From assembly GCF_035582795.1 (NCBI RefSeq), contig NW_027445436.1, positions 6,322,770 through 6,386,769 of the forward strand: a stretch of 64,000 bases of DNA, written 5' to 3'. Below, in pieces: positions 47,225-57,900 of the stretch. How positions within the stretch are numbered: the first letter of the stretch is position 1; the number at the start of each line of letters is the position of its first letter. The notes below the pieces were generated by a model. The model was given only the letters and a program-made list of their open reading frames with translations. It was not told where the DNA came from and did not search any database. The DNA comes from Mycteria americana. Taxonomy: Eukaryota; Chordata; Aves; Ciconiiformes; Ciconiidae. A program made the position numbers and the translations under genes.

Positions 47225-50050
47225 CCCAGGACTTCCTCCTGCCCGGCCACTGGAACCCAGTCCAATGCACATGGGGACCCAGGACTCTCTGGCCCAGGCT
47301 GAAGGACGCGGCTGCCACTTTTCCATTTGCAGGTTCAACCAATAGTGAAGCTGAGCGTGTGTCCCAGAGACACAGGCACACACGCACATGCACGCACACA
47401 CACAGATGACACTGACAAGGCCAGTTACACAGACTACCACAGACAAGGTGCTGCCTTCAACAGCACCTACATATAGGACTCACATAAAACATAAGTATAG
47501 ACAGCTAAGTCCCCTTCCTCCTCTTTGCCTGGTAGAGGTAGAAGTTCACTAGTGAAAGCGAACACATAACACTCTAGATTCACAAGCGCACACACACATT
47601 CGCAGATCCCTTGAGTACCGGCATGGCCCCTCTGTCTGTCTGATACCAGTGCCAGGATCCCAGGCCCTCTTACCTGCTTCACGGGTCCCTTACTTGATGG
47701 CTAGTCCAGCTTGATGCTTGCTAGCAAACATGCATGCACTCACATACTTGGCCCACAGTCACTCCACACTCACGGGTCCCTCTGAATACCAGCACGGACC
47801 CTTGCCCACCTGATACCCCTGTCCGGACCCAGGGCCTCATACTCACTGGCTAGTCCAGCTTGAAGTTTGCTAGAGAATTACACACGCACACCACCACACA
47901 CACCAGGTTTGGGGAAGATAAAGACACTTGCCCCGCCCCTCCCCCCAGTAGCTGGCACCAGGCACATCTGCGGTCCCGCTCCAGTCACCAGCACTGAGCC
48001 CCTCACTTGCCTCACTCACACCAGTCCCTCCCAGTAGCTGGTTTTTGGGACACACACTGTTCCCACCTCAGTGTCTGGTGACCGAGACCCTCACCCACTC
48101 CAGTAGCTGGCCCTGAGTCTCCCACTCACTCCAGCTGCTGATGTCACAGGCCAGGGGTGCCTACACCCCTGGTCTGACTCCAGTTGCTGGCCCAGTATCT
48201 GCTCATGCCAGTCCCCCCAGTAGTTGGCACTCTGAGAACAAAGTCTGTAGGACCCTCCCTAGATCCAGAGAGCTATGGCCCCTCCAACTACTGATGCTGA
48301 GACCCCCACTTGCTCGAGTAGCTGACACCACAGGCCCGGGGCACCTACACCCTTGGTCTGACTCCACTAGCTACAGCAATTCCATTCACACAGGTCTCCC
48401 TGGTAGCTGGCACCTAGCTCTTGCAGCACACATACACACAGGCTAGAGAGTGAGATTACCCAGAGAGATACTTAAGAAAAGATTTAATAAGAAGATAGGA
48501 CAGACTGTGGTGATCAGGCGCAGGGCTCAGTCAGACAAGCATACTGACTGGCCCCGTTTTACACGCAACTGGCCCCTTTTATTCCCCTTTTTTGTCTAAC
48601 CCCTCCTTTTTGTTCCTCCTCAGTCCCCCTTTCCCCTGCATGTTCCTTCACTGGTTTGTATAGTTCTATTGATTCCCTCACTCCTCTCAGTCTGGGTCTC
48701 CCCTGGTTTGCAATCTTATCAATTGCAAAGTCCAGGTGGGTCTTCCTGGAGGTGGTGCCTGTAGTTTCTTGATAGCCCATCAAATAGCGTGACTGGCAAG
48801 GTTTGTTTCTTGTCATTGTCTCCATGTTTGTTTTGTCAGGTCTGTGCCTCTGTATGTTTGGTTTTTGTCTTCCCCTTTTCTTATCATCCCAATTTAGGAG
48901 GCCCTCAATCAGAAAACCTTCCTAGAATAAACCTTCTCACACTTTCACATACCCTCATTGATTAGTGCAACTGACCAGGTTTGGTTCTCTTTACTGCCTC
49001 CTTTAAGAAGCATGGCCAGCAGGTCCAGGGAAGTGATTCTCCCCCTCTACTCTGCTCTCATGAGACCCCACCTGGAGTACTGCATCCAATTCTGGGGCCA
49101 CCAGTACAAGAAAGACATGGACCTGTTACAGTGGGTCCAGAGGAGGGCCACAAAAACAATCAGAGGGCTGGAATACCTCTCCTATGAAGAAAGGCTGAGA
49201 GAGTTGGGATTGTTCAGCCTGGAGAAGAGGAGGCTCCGGGGACACCTTATTGCGACCTTTCAATATATAAAGGGGTCTTATAAGAAAGATAGAGACTTTT
49301 TACCAAAGCCTGTAGTGACAGGACAAGGGGGCAGCAGTTTTTAACTGAAAGAGGGTTGGTTTAGTTGGACATAAGGAAGAAATTTTTTACGATGAGGGTG
49401 GTAAGATACTGGAACAGGTTGCCCAGAGAAGCTGTGGATGCCCCGTCATTGGAAGTGTTCAAGGTCAGGTTGGACAGGGCTTTGAGCAACCTGATCTAGT
49501 GGATGATGTCCCTGCCCATGGAAGGGGGCTTAGACTAGATGATCTTTAAAGGTCCCTTCTGACCCAAACTATTCTATGATTCTATGATGTTGGTCAGGTT
49601 TGTGTCCCTGTGTGTTCTTGTTTATGGCTTCCTCCTTTTCTTATTATCTGTTTTTGCATTGAAAATGTCCTCGATCAGATACCCTTAAAGAAGCAGACAC
49701 TCTCACATACCCTTATGTCCATCTATCCATCACAGAACTCTAGTGATAAGAGCTATCCCACCAAATTTCAATTATTGCAATGTTGTCATAGTTCTGCACC
49801 CACATGCAGAGCTCTAGTTCCTCCTGTTTGTTTCCCAGAATGTGTGCATTTATGTACAGGCACTATCGTGTCTGAGAATGTGACTACACTGTCTTTGTTT
49901 CAGTGCTTGACTTTTCATTGCTGCTGCATGTTGAAATAGTATCTACTTGGTACCCTTCACTCTTAGCACTCACACAATACACAGTATTTTATGTCCATTT
50001 TGGAAGGTAATGCCTGATGCAGTTACCACTTATAGCCAATGGGACATCCA
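47225..50050 (-). mobile_element. LTR-B copy, minus strand, interrupted by CR1
   Basis: Reversed LTR-B features are GAAGCTGAGCGTG (end region), many AGCTGGCAC/CCAGTAGCTGG units (47930-48420) and TTTAATAAGAAGATAGGACA (R region) at 48483. The U3-like part follows to about 48995 and, after the CR1 at 49004-49588, continues from about 49590. GTCAGGTCTGTGCCTCTGTA (48837) and GTCAGGTTTGTGTCCCTGTG (49593) are two versions of one U3 segment. Confidence 0.6.
49004..49588 (+). mobile_element. 5'-truncated CR1 with octamer tail
   Basis: The frame 48958-49344 reads CR1 ORF2 C-terminus from [20 protein letters not shown] to [13 protein letters not shown], with frameshifts after. The tail TATTCTATGATTCTATGATG ends at 49588. 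Inserted in LTR-B. Confidence 0.9.
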
Positions 50051-50052
50051 GC

Positions 50053-50492
50053 TGTCACGACCTGCAAGGGTACCTGCCCCTTGGGTAAAGATTGTGACTG
50101 TGGGCTCGTAGTAGGATTCCATAATACACAAGGACACAGAGGGTTTTGTTTCTTAAATTTCTTTATTACAAATTACTGCAAATTACTACTAGTAAAGCAA
50201 ATTACTACAAATTGCCACTAGTAAAGCAAGGATACTTATGATTAATTACTTATATGCATGCCTGTATATATTATTCAAAGCATTACCGGTACAGCACTCA
50301 CCAAACTGCTCCCAGGAGCAGGGCCAATTGACAACAGACAAAGTCTCACTTCAAAGATTATCTGCGTCATGGAGTCTGGAGTCAGCCAGGCATCCCCAGC
50401 GAGGGTCCAGTCTGTCCAAGAGATTTCGTGTAGAGAAGTTCTCACAGGAGGAGCTCTCAGAGAGAAACTCCATTTGGGCTGCTCCCATCACC
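50053..50492 (-). mobile_element. Possible LTR segment (R/U5 part)
   Basis: Starts TGTCACGACCTGC and has a reversed polyadenylation-type motif (TTTCTTTATTACAAA near 50158). A short tandem duplication (AATTACTACAAATTG-like) lies at about 50160-50225. It leads directly into the 324-bp duplicated segment, so both could be parts of one LTR. Confidence 0.35.
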
Positions 50493-50816
50493 AACCACAT
50501 GCTGGTCAGAAGCCTGACTGGGGAAGGATTAGGAATGTTTTCAGTGTGACTCTAAGGAGATGATTTGGAATGTCTTACTTGGAAGAGAGGAGAGAAGGAT
50601 GATGCTGCAAAACCATGGAGGGATGCTCTGACTACACTCTCTCCTCTTCAAACAAGAATGCAAAATGTCAGGGAGTGTCTTAAAAATTTTCTAGTGAATC
50701 TCCCTTCATGTGAATATGCTGATGTCAAGGTGCTGCTTTCCTCCCACTTTTGTTTATCTGTTGCTTTTTTCTTTAGATGCCTTTTGGTTGAACTCTCTTA
50801 TGCTTGTTCTACAGTA
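50493..50816. repeat. 324-bp segment, identical to 44821-45144 (copy 2)
   Basis: See copy 1. To the right is GTTTGTTTGTTTGTTTGTTT and then TG-rich sequence; copy 1 has a T-run at the same place. Confidence 0.9.
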
Positions 50817-50829
50817 ATGGGTTTTGTGT

Positions 50830-51289
50830 TTGTTTGTTTGTTTGTTTTCTCTGTGTATGTGTGTATACACAGAGACCCCAGACCTTTCTCAGTTGAAGGG
50901 ATTGATACCATACCTGTTATCACCTAGGTTGCTGTTCCCAGAATCACTGCCATCTTATTTAGGTTGAGCCTCTGCCTCTCAGCTTTCATTCAAGCCCTCG
51001 CTAATCATGGTTTGTGTGAAAAGAGAACCTTTGTCATCAGTCTATAGGTGATAAAGCATTTCAAGACATTTCAGTAATTTCTCTTGTAATGGCTAATCTT
51101 CTGCATCCACATAGATAACCTGTGTTCATTGCAGCGTTGTCCAGCACCTGGTATAGTTTTGTTTGGAATCTTTCCTCTGTACACAGAGAGATGATATGAT
51201 TTGGCTTTCATAGTTTGGAAATTTTTCTTAACAATCAGCCTTCAGTAAAGCACTGCAATATTTCAGACTTCAAAAATGAGCTAGTCCAT
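50830..51289. other. No gene recognised
   Basis: GTTT repeat, then non-repetitive sequence without a convincing coding frame. Confidence 0.4.
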
Positions 51290-51990
51290 CACTATGAACT
51301 TGCCTGGCCATCTGGACTGTTGTCTGATCCTGGTTACTGTCACCGGACCTGCTCTGCTTTCCTCACCCAGGTTTAAGGGCTTACTGTGGGTTTAATAATT
51401 ACTGTGGGTTTAACGGCCCTGAGAGCAGCCCCTCCTCCTGGAGGTTTGGCTTCCTGGGCTCCTGGCCAACTTAGATATAGCACAGCTGAGGGCAGCCCCC
51501 CCTCCCTTCCCTCTGGTGACTTTGGGGAGAGAACTCCCAGGTAGCTCTGCTGGGAGGCCTCAGCCAGACCCACCCCCACTTCCCTTGGAAGCTGCTTTTA
51601 AGCTGAGGCTCTAGCAGCTGTCCCCCACCTGAGCTACAACTAATACCACAGTCATGCCTGTACTTGGCCATAGACCCCAATGATGCAGACCCTGACCTGG
51701 GGACAGACTTCCCAGCCTGGCGTCAGACCTGCCTCATCACCACAGACTTGCCTGGCAATTGGGACTCTTGGTTGAATCTGGCTACCATCCCCAGGCCTGC
51801 CCTGCTTGCCTCACTCGGGTACTGTGGGACTGGGTCCTTGCTGGCAAGGTCACTGCTTCTGCTGGCCTTGTTATCATGCTCAGCTCCTGGCTCCTCTTCC
51901 CTTAGGGAGCAGCCAGCCCTCACTGCACCCTGAGAGTGGGGCTGCACACCTTGTAAGTGAGGTCACTGCCCTGGCCTGCTTTGCTGTCAC
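51290..51990 (+). repeat. Dispersed repeat, uninterrupted copy of 8586-10315
   Basis: Contains the left and right halves seen around the LTR at 8.9-10.1 kb. 51304-51375 (TTGCCTGGCCATCTGGACTG ...) resembles 51747-51815, so the copy begins with the end of a preceding unit, suggesting a tandem period of about 440 bases. A possible origin is the 3' part of a Ty3/gypsy element. Confidence 0.65.
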
Positions 51991-51999
51991 CCTTGTCTC

Positions 52000-53095
52000 C
52001 CAGCTTGCCCTCCCTCACAAAGCAGTCACTCTTACTGTTCCCTGAGAATTTCATAGCCTCTCTCAGTTAACACATGAGAGGGAGCAGAACTGGTCATATA
52101 CGTAAGCTAGTGTGTAATGGCATGATGACATGAATGGACATTCTTTATCATTGCTAAAGCCCTGCCTACTTTAAAACAATCATTTAGACTACCTACTCAT
52201 CAAGTGGGGTCACTTTTTAACCTTTAAGAGACTGCCTTAGGTACTGAAACACCTGTCAGGGAGCAGCAAGAGCAGGGCTGCCCCCTCAAGGAAGGCGAGC
52301 CAGAAGTTGAGGGCAGCCACAACACAGGCCAAGCAATGACCTCACCAACAGGGCACAGTCCCACAGCACTAGAGGCCGTGTGGTGACAGCAACAGGTCCT
52401 ATCAGTAATCTAGGGAGTCAGAGCTGCAGGCTGTGGGACCGGGGGGGGCTGCAGTGATGCAGAAATCCTGGGGTGGCCTTACATAATTTGTCATTCTTAG
52501 AGTAGTTAGTGACTATGTTTCCCATCCAATTTCTCCCATTTCATCCAGGAGGATCATGGCTCAGGATCTGTCCATGCCGCCCCCCCTTCCCACACATACC
52601 TTTCCATCAATTTCCCTACCCATTTCCAAGCACTCATCTGCTACCCCCAGAGGGCCTTTTCCCTCTGTAACCAAACGCTCCTTCCCAGACATACTCGTTT
52701 AGTCTGCTGACTTCAGATCAGGATCGTGCCGACTATGTCAGATGTTAGGCACTTGATTAGCAAAATGCCATCATGACTAGAACGGGCACTGATATGGCGA
52801 TACCAGGATGCTTGACCCATCCTGTCAGTGTTCTCCTGCTAGCTAGGGAAAGCAGCCCCCCTTCCCTCCCATCATCCTGACCACAGAAGGAGGTTTGATT
52901 TGCATGGCATGGTCAGAACAACAGGCTTTGTTTAACGTCTTGATATAAGCTGCAGTGATCTAGCGCAGAGCTGTCCGGCAGGTGCCTCCAGACAGCCCTG
53001 ATCCCATGATTTGCATAAATGACTCCTTTTCCCATGTCTTCACCCTCCTTTTCGCTGCCCTCATACTTCTGTTGCAGGAAAAAATCTGGTGAACC
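52000..53095. other. No gene recognised; contains an inverted partial copy of the dispersed repeat
   Basis: 52260-52450 (GCAATGACCTCACCAACAGG, CACAGTCCCACAGCACTAG) resembles 54700-54820 and, in reverse, 51820-51870. The rest is non-repetitive. Confidence 0.4.
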
Positions 53096-53097
53096 CA

Positions 53098-54049
53098 TGT
53101 AGTTTAAATCAAATCAGGATCCTAACGGTTTATTGATTTATTAATGACATAATTAGCCAGCAATCAGAGCGCTATACATTCAGGATCAATATCAGGAATT
53201 CAACAGATAAAGCACAATACTACACACAAAATATTAATAAACACTTAAAAATTTTAAACACCCTTCTATAACCCCAAGAAATTCTAATCCCCCCCCCCCC
53301 GCACACACACACACTCTCACACGGTTATATGCACACCCTCTCCTGGGAGTGCAGGTGCATCTACTTGCACACAGTTCCTGTGGGAGATGTGGGTGATCCA
53401 GCTTCATGTGAAGCCATGCTGCTCCCTACATTCCTGGTGAGAGAGCACCCCATGAGGTCACATACACACACCAAAGGTGTGGGTTCCTACCTGCTGCGTG
53501 CACTCTGTACCATCAGTGCACTAGCTAGAATGCAGGCTACTCATAGCATCCCACAGGGAGGCTGCTCTGTCAGGCCTAGGCAGAGGTCATGATGTCTGCA
53601 GGGTGACTTTTGGCAGTGTCAAACCAGGTTTTGATTCCTGCTTTGTTCTCGCTTCTTTCTCCCCACTGTTACAAATTTTCATGCTTCTTTTATACTTCTT
53701 TTTGAGCTGACACCTTTTTTTCAAAAGTCTCTTGCTAATTCACTGGTTACTGCTTAATTTGGCTCATGGTCACCTTAAGCAAACTTCCTCTTCAGCCTCA
53801 TCAGCTTTTGGGCAAACACTCAAACAGTTTTTGGTATTATATTCATGCACACTATTTGCACTCACATTCCTCTCTTATCAGCTGTTGGTATCCAAGCCAT
53901 TTTGCCAAGAGATGGCCGAGTGGATTCCCCCACTTAATGCCCCTCTCCTCCCATATAAACAATCACCCCAATCATGTTTTCCCCGTTGGCCCCAGTTTTA
54001 CTACATCTGTACCCAAATTTGGTATTTCTGATACCAGTTCCAAGGCATT
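53098..54049 (-). mobile_element. Possible LTR or retroelement remnant
   Basis: Starts TGTAGTTTAAATC and has a reversed polyadenylation-type run (TTTATTGATTTATTAATGAC) and a poly-C/(CA)n tract at 53289-53315. A reversed TATA-like TTTTATACTT lies near 53692. The right end is unclear and no target duplication was found. Confidence 0.3.
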
Positions 54050-54182
54050 TGTCGTGGTTTAACCCCAGTAGGCAACTAAGCACCACGCAGCTGCTCATTC
54101 ACCCTCCTCCACCCCCAGTGGGATGGGGGACAGAATCTGAAAAGCACAAGTAAGAAAACTTGTGGGATGAGATAAGAACAGT

Positions 54183-54244
<62 letters not shown>

Positions 54245-54476
54245 GTAATGAAAAGGAAAATAACAAGAGAGAGAGAGAGGAACAAAACCCAGGGAAAAAA
54301 CAAAAAAAAACCCCAAGTGATGCAACTGCTCACCACCCACTGATAGATGCCCAGCCAGTCCCCGAGCAGCGATTGCTGCTCCCCAGCCAACTCCCCGCAG
54401 TTTATATACTGAGCATGACATCATATGGTATGGAATAGCCCTATGGTATGGAATAGCCCCTATGGAAACCAGGACA
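54050..54476 (-). mobile_element. LTR-C solo LTR, internally deleted, 5-bp target duplication GCATT
   Basis: Starts TGTCGTGGTTTAACCCC and ends GGAAACCAGGACA, with GCATT at 54045-54049 and 54477-54481. It has the (AAT)n tract and (GA)n seen in the copy at 63422. Much of the U3 near the 5' end is missing compared with 30020-30590, and TATGGTATGGAATAGCCC is partly duplicated there. Confidence 0.9.
54184..54243. repeat. (AAT)n microsatellite, about 20 units, inside LTR-C
   Basis: It lies in the LTR where the 30020 copy has only GTTTAATAGG. The 63422 copy has the complementary (TAT)n at the same place, so the tract belongs to a subfamily of the LTR. Confidence 0.95.
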
Positions 54477-54699
54477 GCATTCATGGCCTTATATGTTATT
54501 ACTGATACAGTTACCCAAGCACTGCTGGCCTTGCAAGATTCCACTCCCCAAAAGGCCGCCGATGCTCCCCTTAGGTGTCTCCTCCTTAATGCCATATGAA
54601 ATCCAGCCATCCCTCATGGCACTGTCTGTAACTTCTCACACTATTATTTATGAGGAGAAGCAAGAGCAGAACTGCTCTATGAAGGAAAAAATGTTAAAA

Positions 54700-56425
54700 A
54701 CAAAGGGCAATTACAGAAAAGGCAGGGGCAATGACCTAACCAACCAGGATACATCCCCACAGTATATGAGGAGGGTGAGCACAGCAGGAGTGGTGATAAC
54801 AATAGGTTCTATCGCAGGCTGGCAGTGGAAAGGGTCCGTGTGATGAGGCTTCAGGAGGGAGACATGAACAACTGGGTGAATCTTCTGGGATCATGGGAGC
54901 TCCAGGCAGTAGGTAACCGGGTTGATTTGGTCAGCCATGGTGAAAGGCCCCAAATAATGATGGTCCAGCTTGGCAGATGGTCAGGCAGTCTGGATGTGCT
55001 TGCTGGAAAGCCAAACCCAGTGACCAATGGAGAAGGCTGTGGCCGGGCAACACCATCTGCCTGCTTGCCTCTTGTAGGCACTTTTGGCTTTGTCCTGCTA
55101 GGTTATGAGGAGGATGTGAATTTGCTGGAATTGTACAAACAGGTCACCAGTTGCAGGTGCGTGTGAAGCAGCTGCTGTGGTTGGATGACTCTGGGGGTGG
55201 AAATCAAAGTTAGCAAAGAATGGGGTCTGCTCTGCAGATGCAAGGATGTTATTGTAAGCAAACTCTGCCAATGGGAGGAGGGTGACCCAGTCATCTTGGA
55301 GAAAATTATTGTAACGCCAGAGATATTGTTCCAGGATCTGATTCACTCTCTCTGTCTGCTCATTGGTCGGGAGGTGGTGAGAGGGCAAGAGGCAAGTTTG
55401 TATGGGGAAGAGCCCCACAAGCTCCTTCCAAAATCTGGCTGTAAACTGCTGCCCCCCCCCCCCTCCCCCGGTTGGTAATGATGCTGTCTGGGAAAGGCTG
55501 TGGCATCAGAAAATGTGCTGTAGGAAGTTGGGCAGTCTGTGGGCAATTTCCTGAGGGGGACAAAGTGAGCCATCTTAGTGAAGAGGCCCACGGTCGCTAG
55601 GACAGCTGTGTTGCCCTGTGAGGGGGACAGGTCTACTATGAAGTCCATGGACACCAACTGCCAAGGCTGGTCAGGAGTGGGGAGGGTCTGCAAGAGACCC
55701 TGTGGTCTTTGCAGAGGCCTTTTGGTATGAACACAGGTGTTCACTAGGATGGCTGTGTTGCCCTGCGAGGAGGAGTGGGGGCAGGTCTACTATGAAGTCC
55801 ACGGACTGTGGCCTGTACTGTGGACCACCAGTAGGTCCAGGTAATCAGGTGTTGTATCTTCCATCAGCCCATGCATCTGGCTGCAGGTACATGGTGGCAT
55901 TGATGGAGGACCTGTGCTTGCAGCAGTCTCTCCAGGATGTACAGCTTCTTCCCCCAATACAGGCAGCTGTCCTGTTTTTGCAGGCTGTGCCAGTGCAATG
56001 CTTTGCTAGAAGTGCGCTATTTGCAGTGGTTTCTCTAACTACTGCAGTGAGCTCATCCTCTGCTGTGGTGGTGACGAAGTGTCTGAGTCCCCCTTCCATG
56101 ACAAGGCATTGGCCTTGCCATTCTGCTGCACTGGAAATTAGGTGAAAATGAAGTGAAAGTGCAAAAAGAAAGAGGCCTAGAGGGCAAGGCTGGGAGAGAG
56201 ACACGTCATCCCTCAGTAGTATTCCAGGCTGTGGTGGTCAGTCAGCAACACTGTTGGGTCTTTTGCCCCCTTGAGGAGGTGAAAGGCAGCTTTGATTGCC
56301 AGGAGCGATTTCTCACAGATGTTGTAATTCGTCTTGGTGGGAGCGAGCTGCTGAGAGAAAAAGGCACAGGGGTGGAGCTCCTGCTTAGGGGTGACCTGAG
56401 AGAGGATGACCCCTACGGCTTCGTA
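54700..56425 (-). pseudogene. Ty3/gypsy-type pol remnant (RNase H to integrase)
   Basis: Minus-strand pieces in order: RNase H at 56431-56213 (EAVGVILSQVTPKQELHPCA, TNYNICEKSLLAIKAAFH, LLTDHHSLEYY); a linker in broken frames to about 55845; integrase core at 55744-55343 (PDQPWQLVSMDFIVDLSPSQ with a catalytic Asp, LFTKMAHFVPLRKLP) and 55418-55098 (TERVNQILEQYL, LLPLAEFAYNN); and a C-terminal part at 55081-54851. These signatures belong to Ty3/gypsy retrotransposons, not to vertebrate retroviruses or CR1. Frameshifts and stops are many, gag and most of RT are missing, and part of the integrase is duplicated. No gypsy LTR was identified. The right edge joins CR1 sequence. Confidence 0.85.
55596..55805 (-). 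repeat. Partial tandem duplication within the gypsy integrase
   Basis: AGGACAGCTGTGTTGCCCTG (55599) with TCTACTATGAAGTCCATGGA recurs at about 55746 (AGGATGGCTGTGTTGCCCTG) with TCTACTATGAAGTCCACGGA, an offset near 150 bases. The duplicated stretch encodes the block with the first integrase Asp. Confidence 0.75.
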
Positions 56426-57700
56426 GGTCATAAACTCTCTTTTTTTTCCTGCGTTCCAGCCAGGATGGTCTTCTTCCCCGCCGGCTCGTCTTTCGGTACA
56501 TGGGGACGGCCTGCTCCTGCGCCTTTAAGATTTCCTTCCTGAAGAATGTCCAGCCTTCCTGGACTCCTTTGCCCTTCAGGACTGCCTCCCCAGGGACTCT
56601 GTCAACCAGGCCCCTAAACAGGTCAAAGTCTGCCCTCCGGAAGTCCAAGGTAGCAGTTCTGCTAACCACATTCCTTACCTCTCCAAGAATCGAAAACTCT
56701 ATCATTTCATGATCGCTGTGCCCAAGACGGCCTCCAGCCATCACATCACCCACAAGTCCTTCTCTGTTCGCAAACAACAGGTCCAGGCGGGGCGCCTTCC
56801 CTAGTTGGCTCACTCACCAGCTGTGTCAGGAAGTTATCTGCCACACACTCCAGGAACCTCCTAGACTGTTTCCTCTCCGCTGTATTGTATTTCCAGCAGA
56901 CACCTGGTGAGTTGAAGTCCCCCACGAGAACAAGGGCTAGCGATCGTGAGACTTCTCCCAGCTGCTTATAGAATATTTCATCTGCCTCTTCATCCTGGTT
57001 GGGTGGTCCGTAACAGACTCCCACCGTGATATCTGCCTTGTTGCCCTTTCCCCTGACTCTTACCCATAAACACTCAACCCTTTCATCACCATCGTCAAGC
57101 TCTAGACAGTCAAAACCGTCCCTAACATACAGGGCTACCCCACCGCCTCTCCTGCCTTGCCTATCCCTTCGGAAGAGTTTATAGCCATCCATTGCAGCAC
57201 TCCACTTGTGCGAGTCATCCCACCATGTTTCCGTGATGGCAACTATGTCATAGCTATCCAGCTGCACAATGGCTTCCGGCTCCTCCTGTTTGTTGCCCAT
57301 GCTGCGTGCATTGGTGTAGATGGACTTCTGCTGGGCTATTGATCCTGCCACGTTTTTGGGGGGAGAAGCCCTAATTCCTATGTGACTGTTCTCAGGCACT
57401 TCCGTGGTTTCTAACGCATCAACAACCCTTTCGTCTTTGATGCCGCATGGATCTCCATCCCCTACCTCCACTGAGACGGCAGACCGAAGGACCTCGCTAG
57501 CACACCGTCCCTCAAAGATTGGCGTGCCGCCCACAGGCTTATCTCTAGCGAGCCTGGTTTTATCCCCTTCCCCCTTCAAATCTAGTTTAAAGCTCTTTCA
57601 ATGAGCCCTGCTAACTCCTGCACAAGGATCCTTTTCCCCCTTTGAGACAGGTGTACCCCATCTGTCGCCAGCAGGCCTGGTGTCATATAGACCAACCCAT
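56426..57700 (-). mobile_element. CR1 LINE, 5' half
   Basis: In sense it runs from GGCGACAGATGGGGTACACC (57671, upstream region) through the endonuclease to the linker, then stops at the gypsy junction near 56425. It lacks RT and the 3' tail. Such a 5' half without a 3' half is unusual for CR1, where 5' truncation is the rule, and implies later deletion or recombination. Confidence 0.85.
56746..57579 (-). pseudogene. CR1 ORF2 apurinic/apyrimidinic-type endonuclease
   Basis: The 277-codon frame contains NARSMGNKQEE, the AITETWW motif with the catalytic Glu, RRGGGVALYVRDGFDCLELD, VGVCYGPPNQDEEADEIF and GDFNSPGVCW with catalytic Asp/Asn. The last active-site motif, SDHEMIEF, lies in the next frame (56813-56385) after a one-base shift near 56790-56810. 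The enzyme nicks target DNA to prime reverse transcription. Because the motif set is split by the shift and RT is absent, it is not functional. Confidence 0.85.
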
Positions 57701-57900
57701 GAAATAGTTTCAGCAGTCGCTGTTAAAGCCAATGTATAACAATTTAATGGCCTTGGTAAATCTTTTTGGGTTGTTTTACTGGATGATCCTTTGAAGAACA
57801 GCAACTTGAAAAGAAGCAACCAAACCCAGTGATAAAATTGTTGGTTTCAGTAATATTCTTTTAAAGAAATATGTAACTAACAAAAGAAAACTAAGAGGGG

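Noticed and set aside
53732..54062. 98-99-codon frames ending in the LTR at 54050
   Set aside because: The two overlapping frames have no recognised motif. One only runs into the LTR edge.
54855..56425. Reading the pol remnant as a retrovirus
   Set aside because: The RNase H and integrase signatures are of Ty3/gypsy type and differ from those of vertebrate retroviruses.
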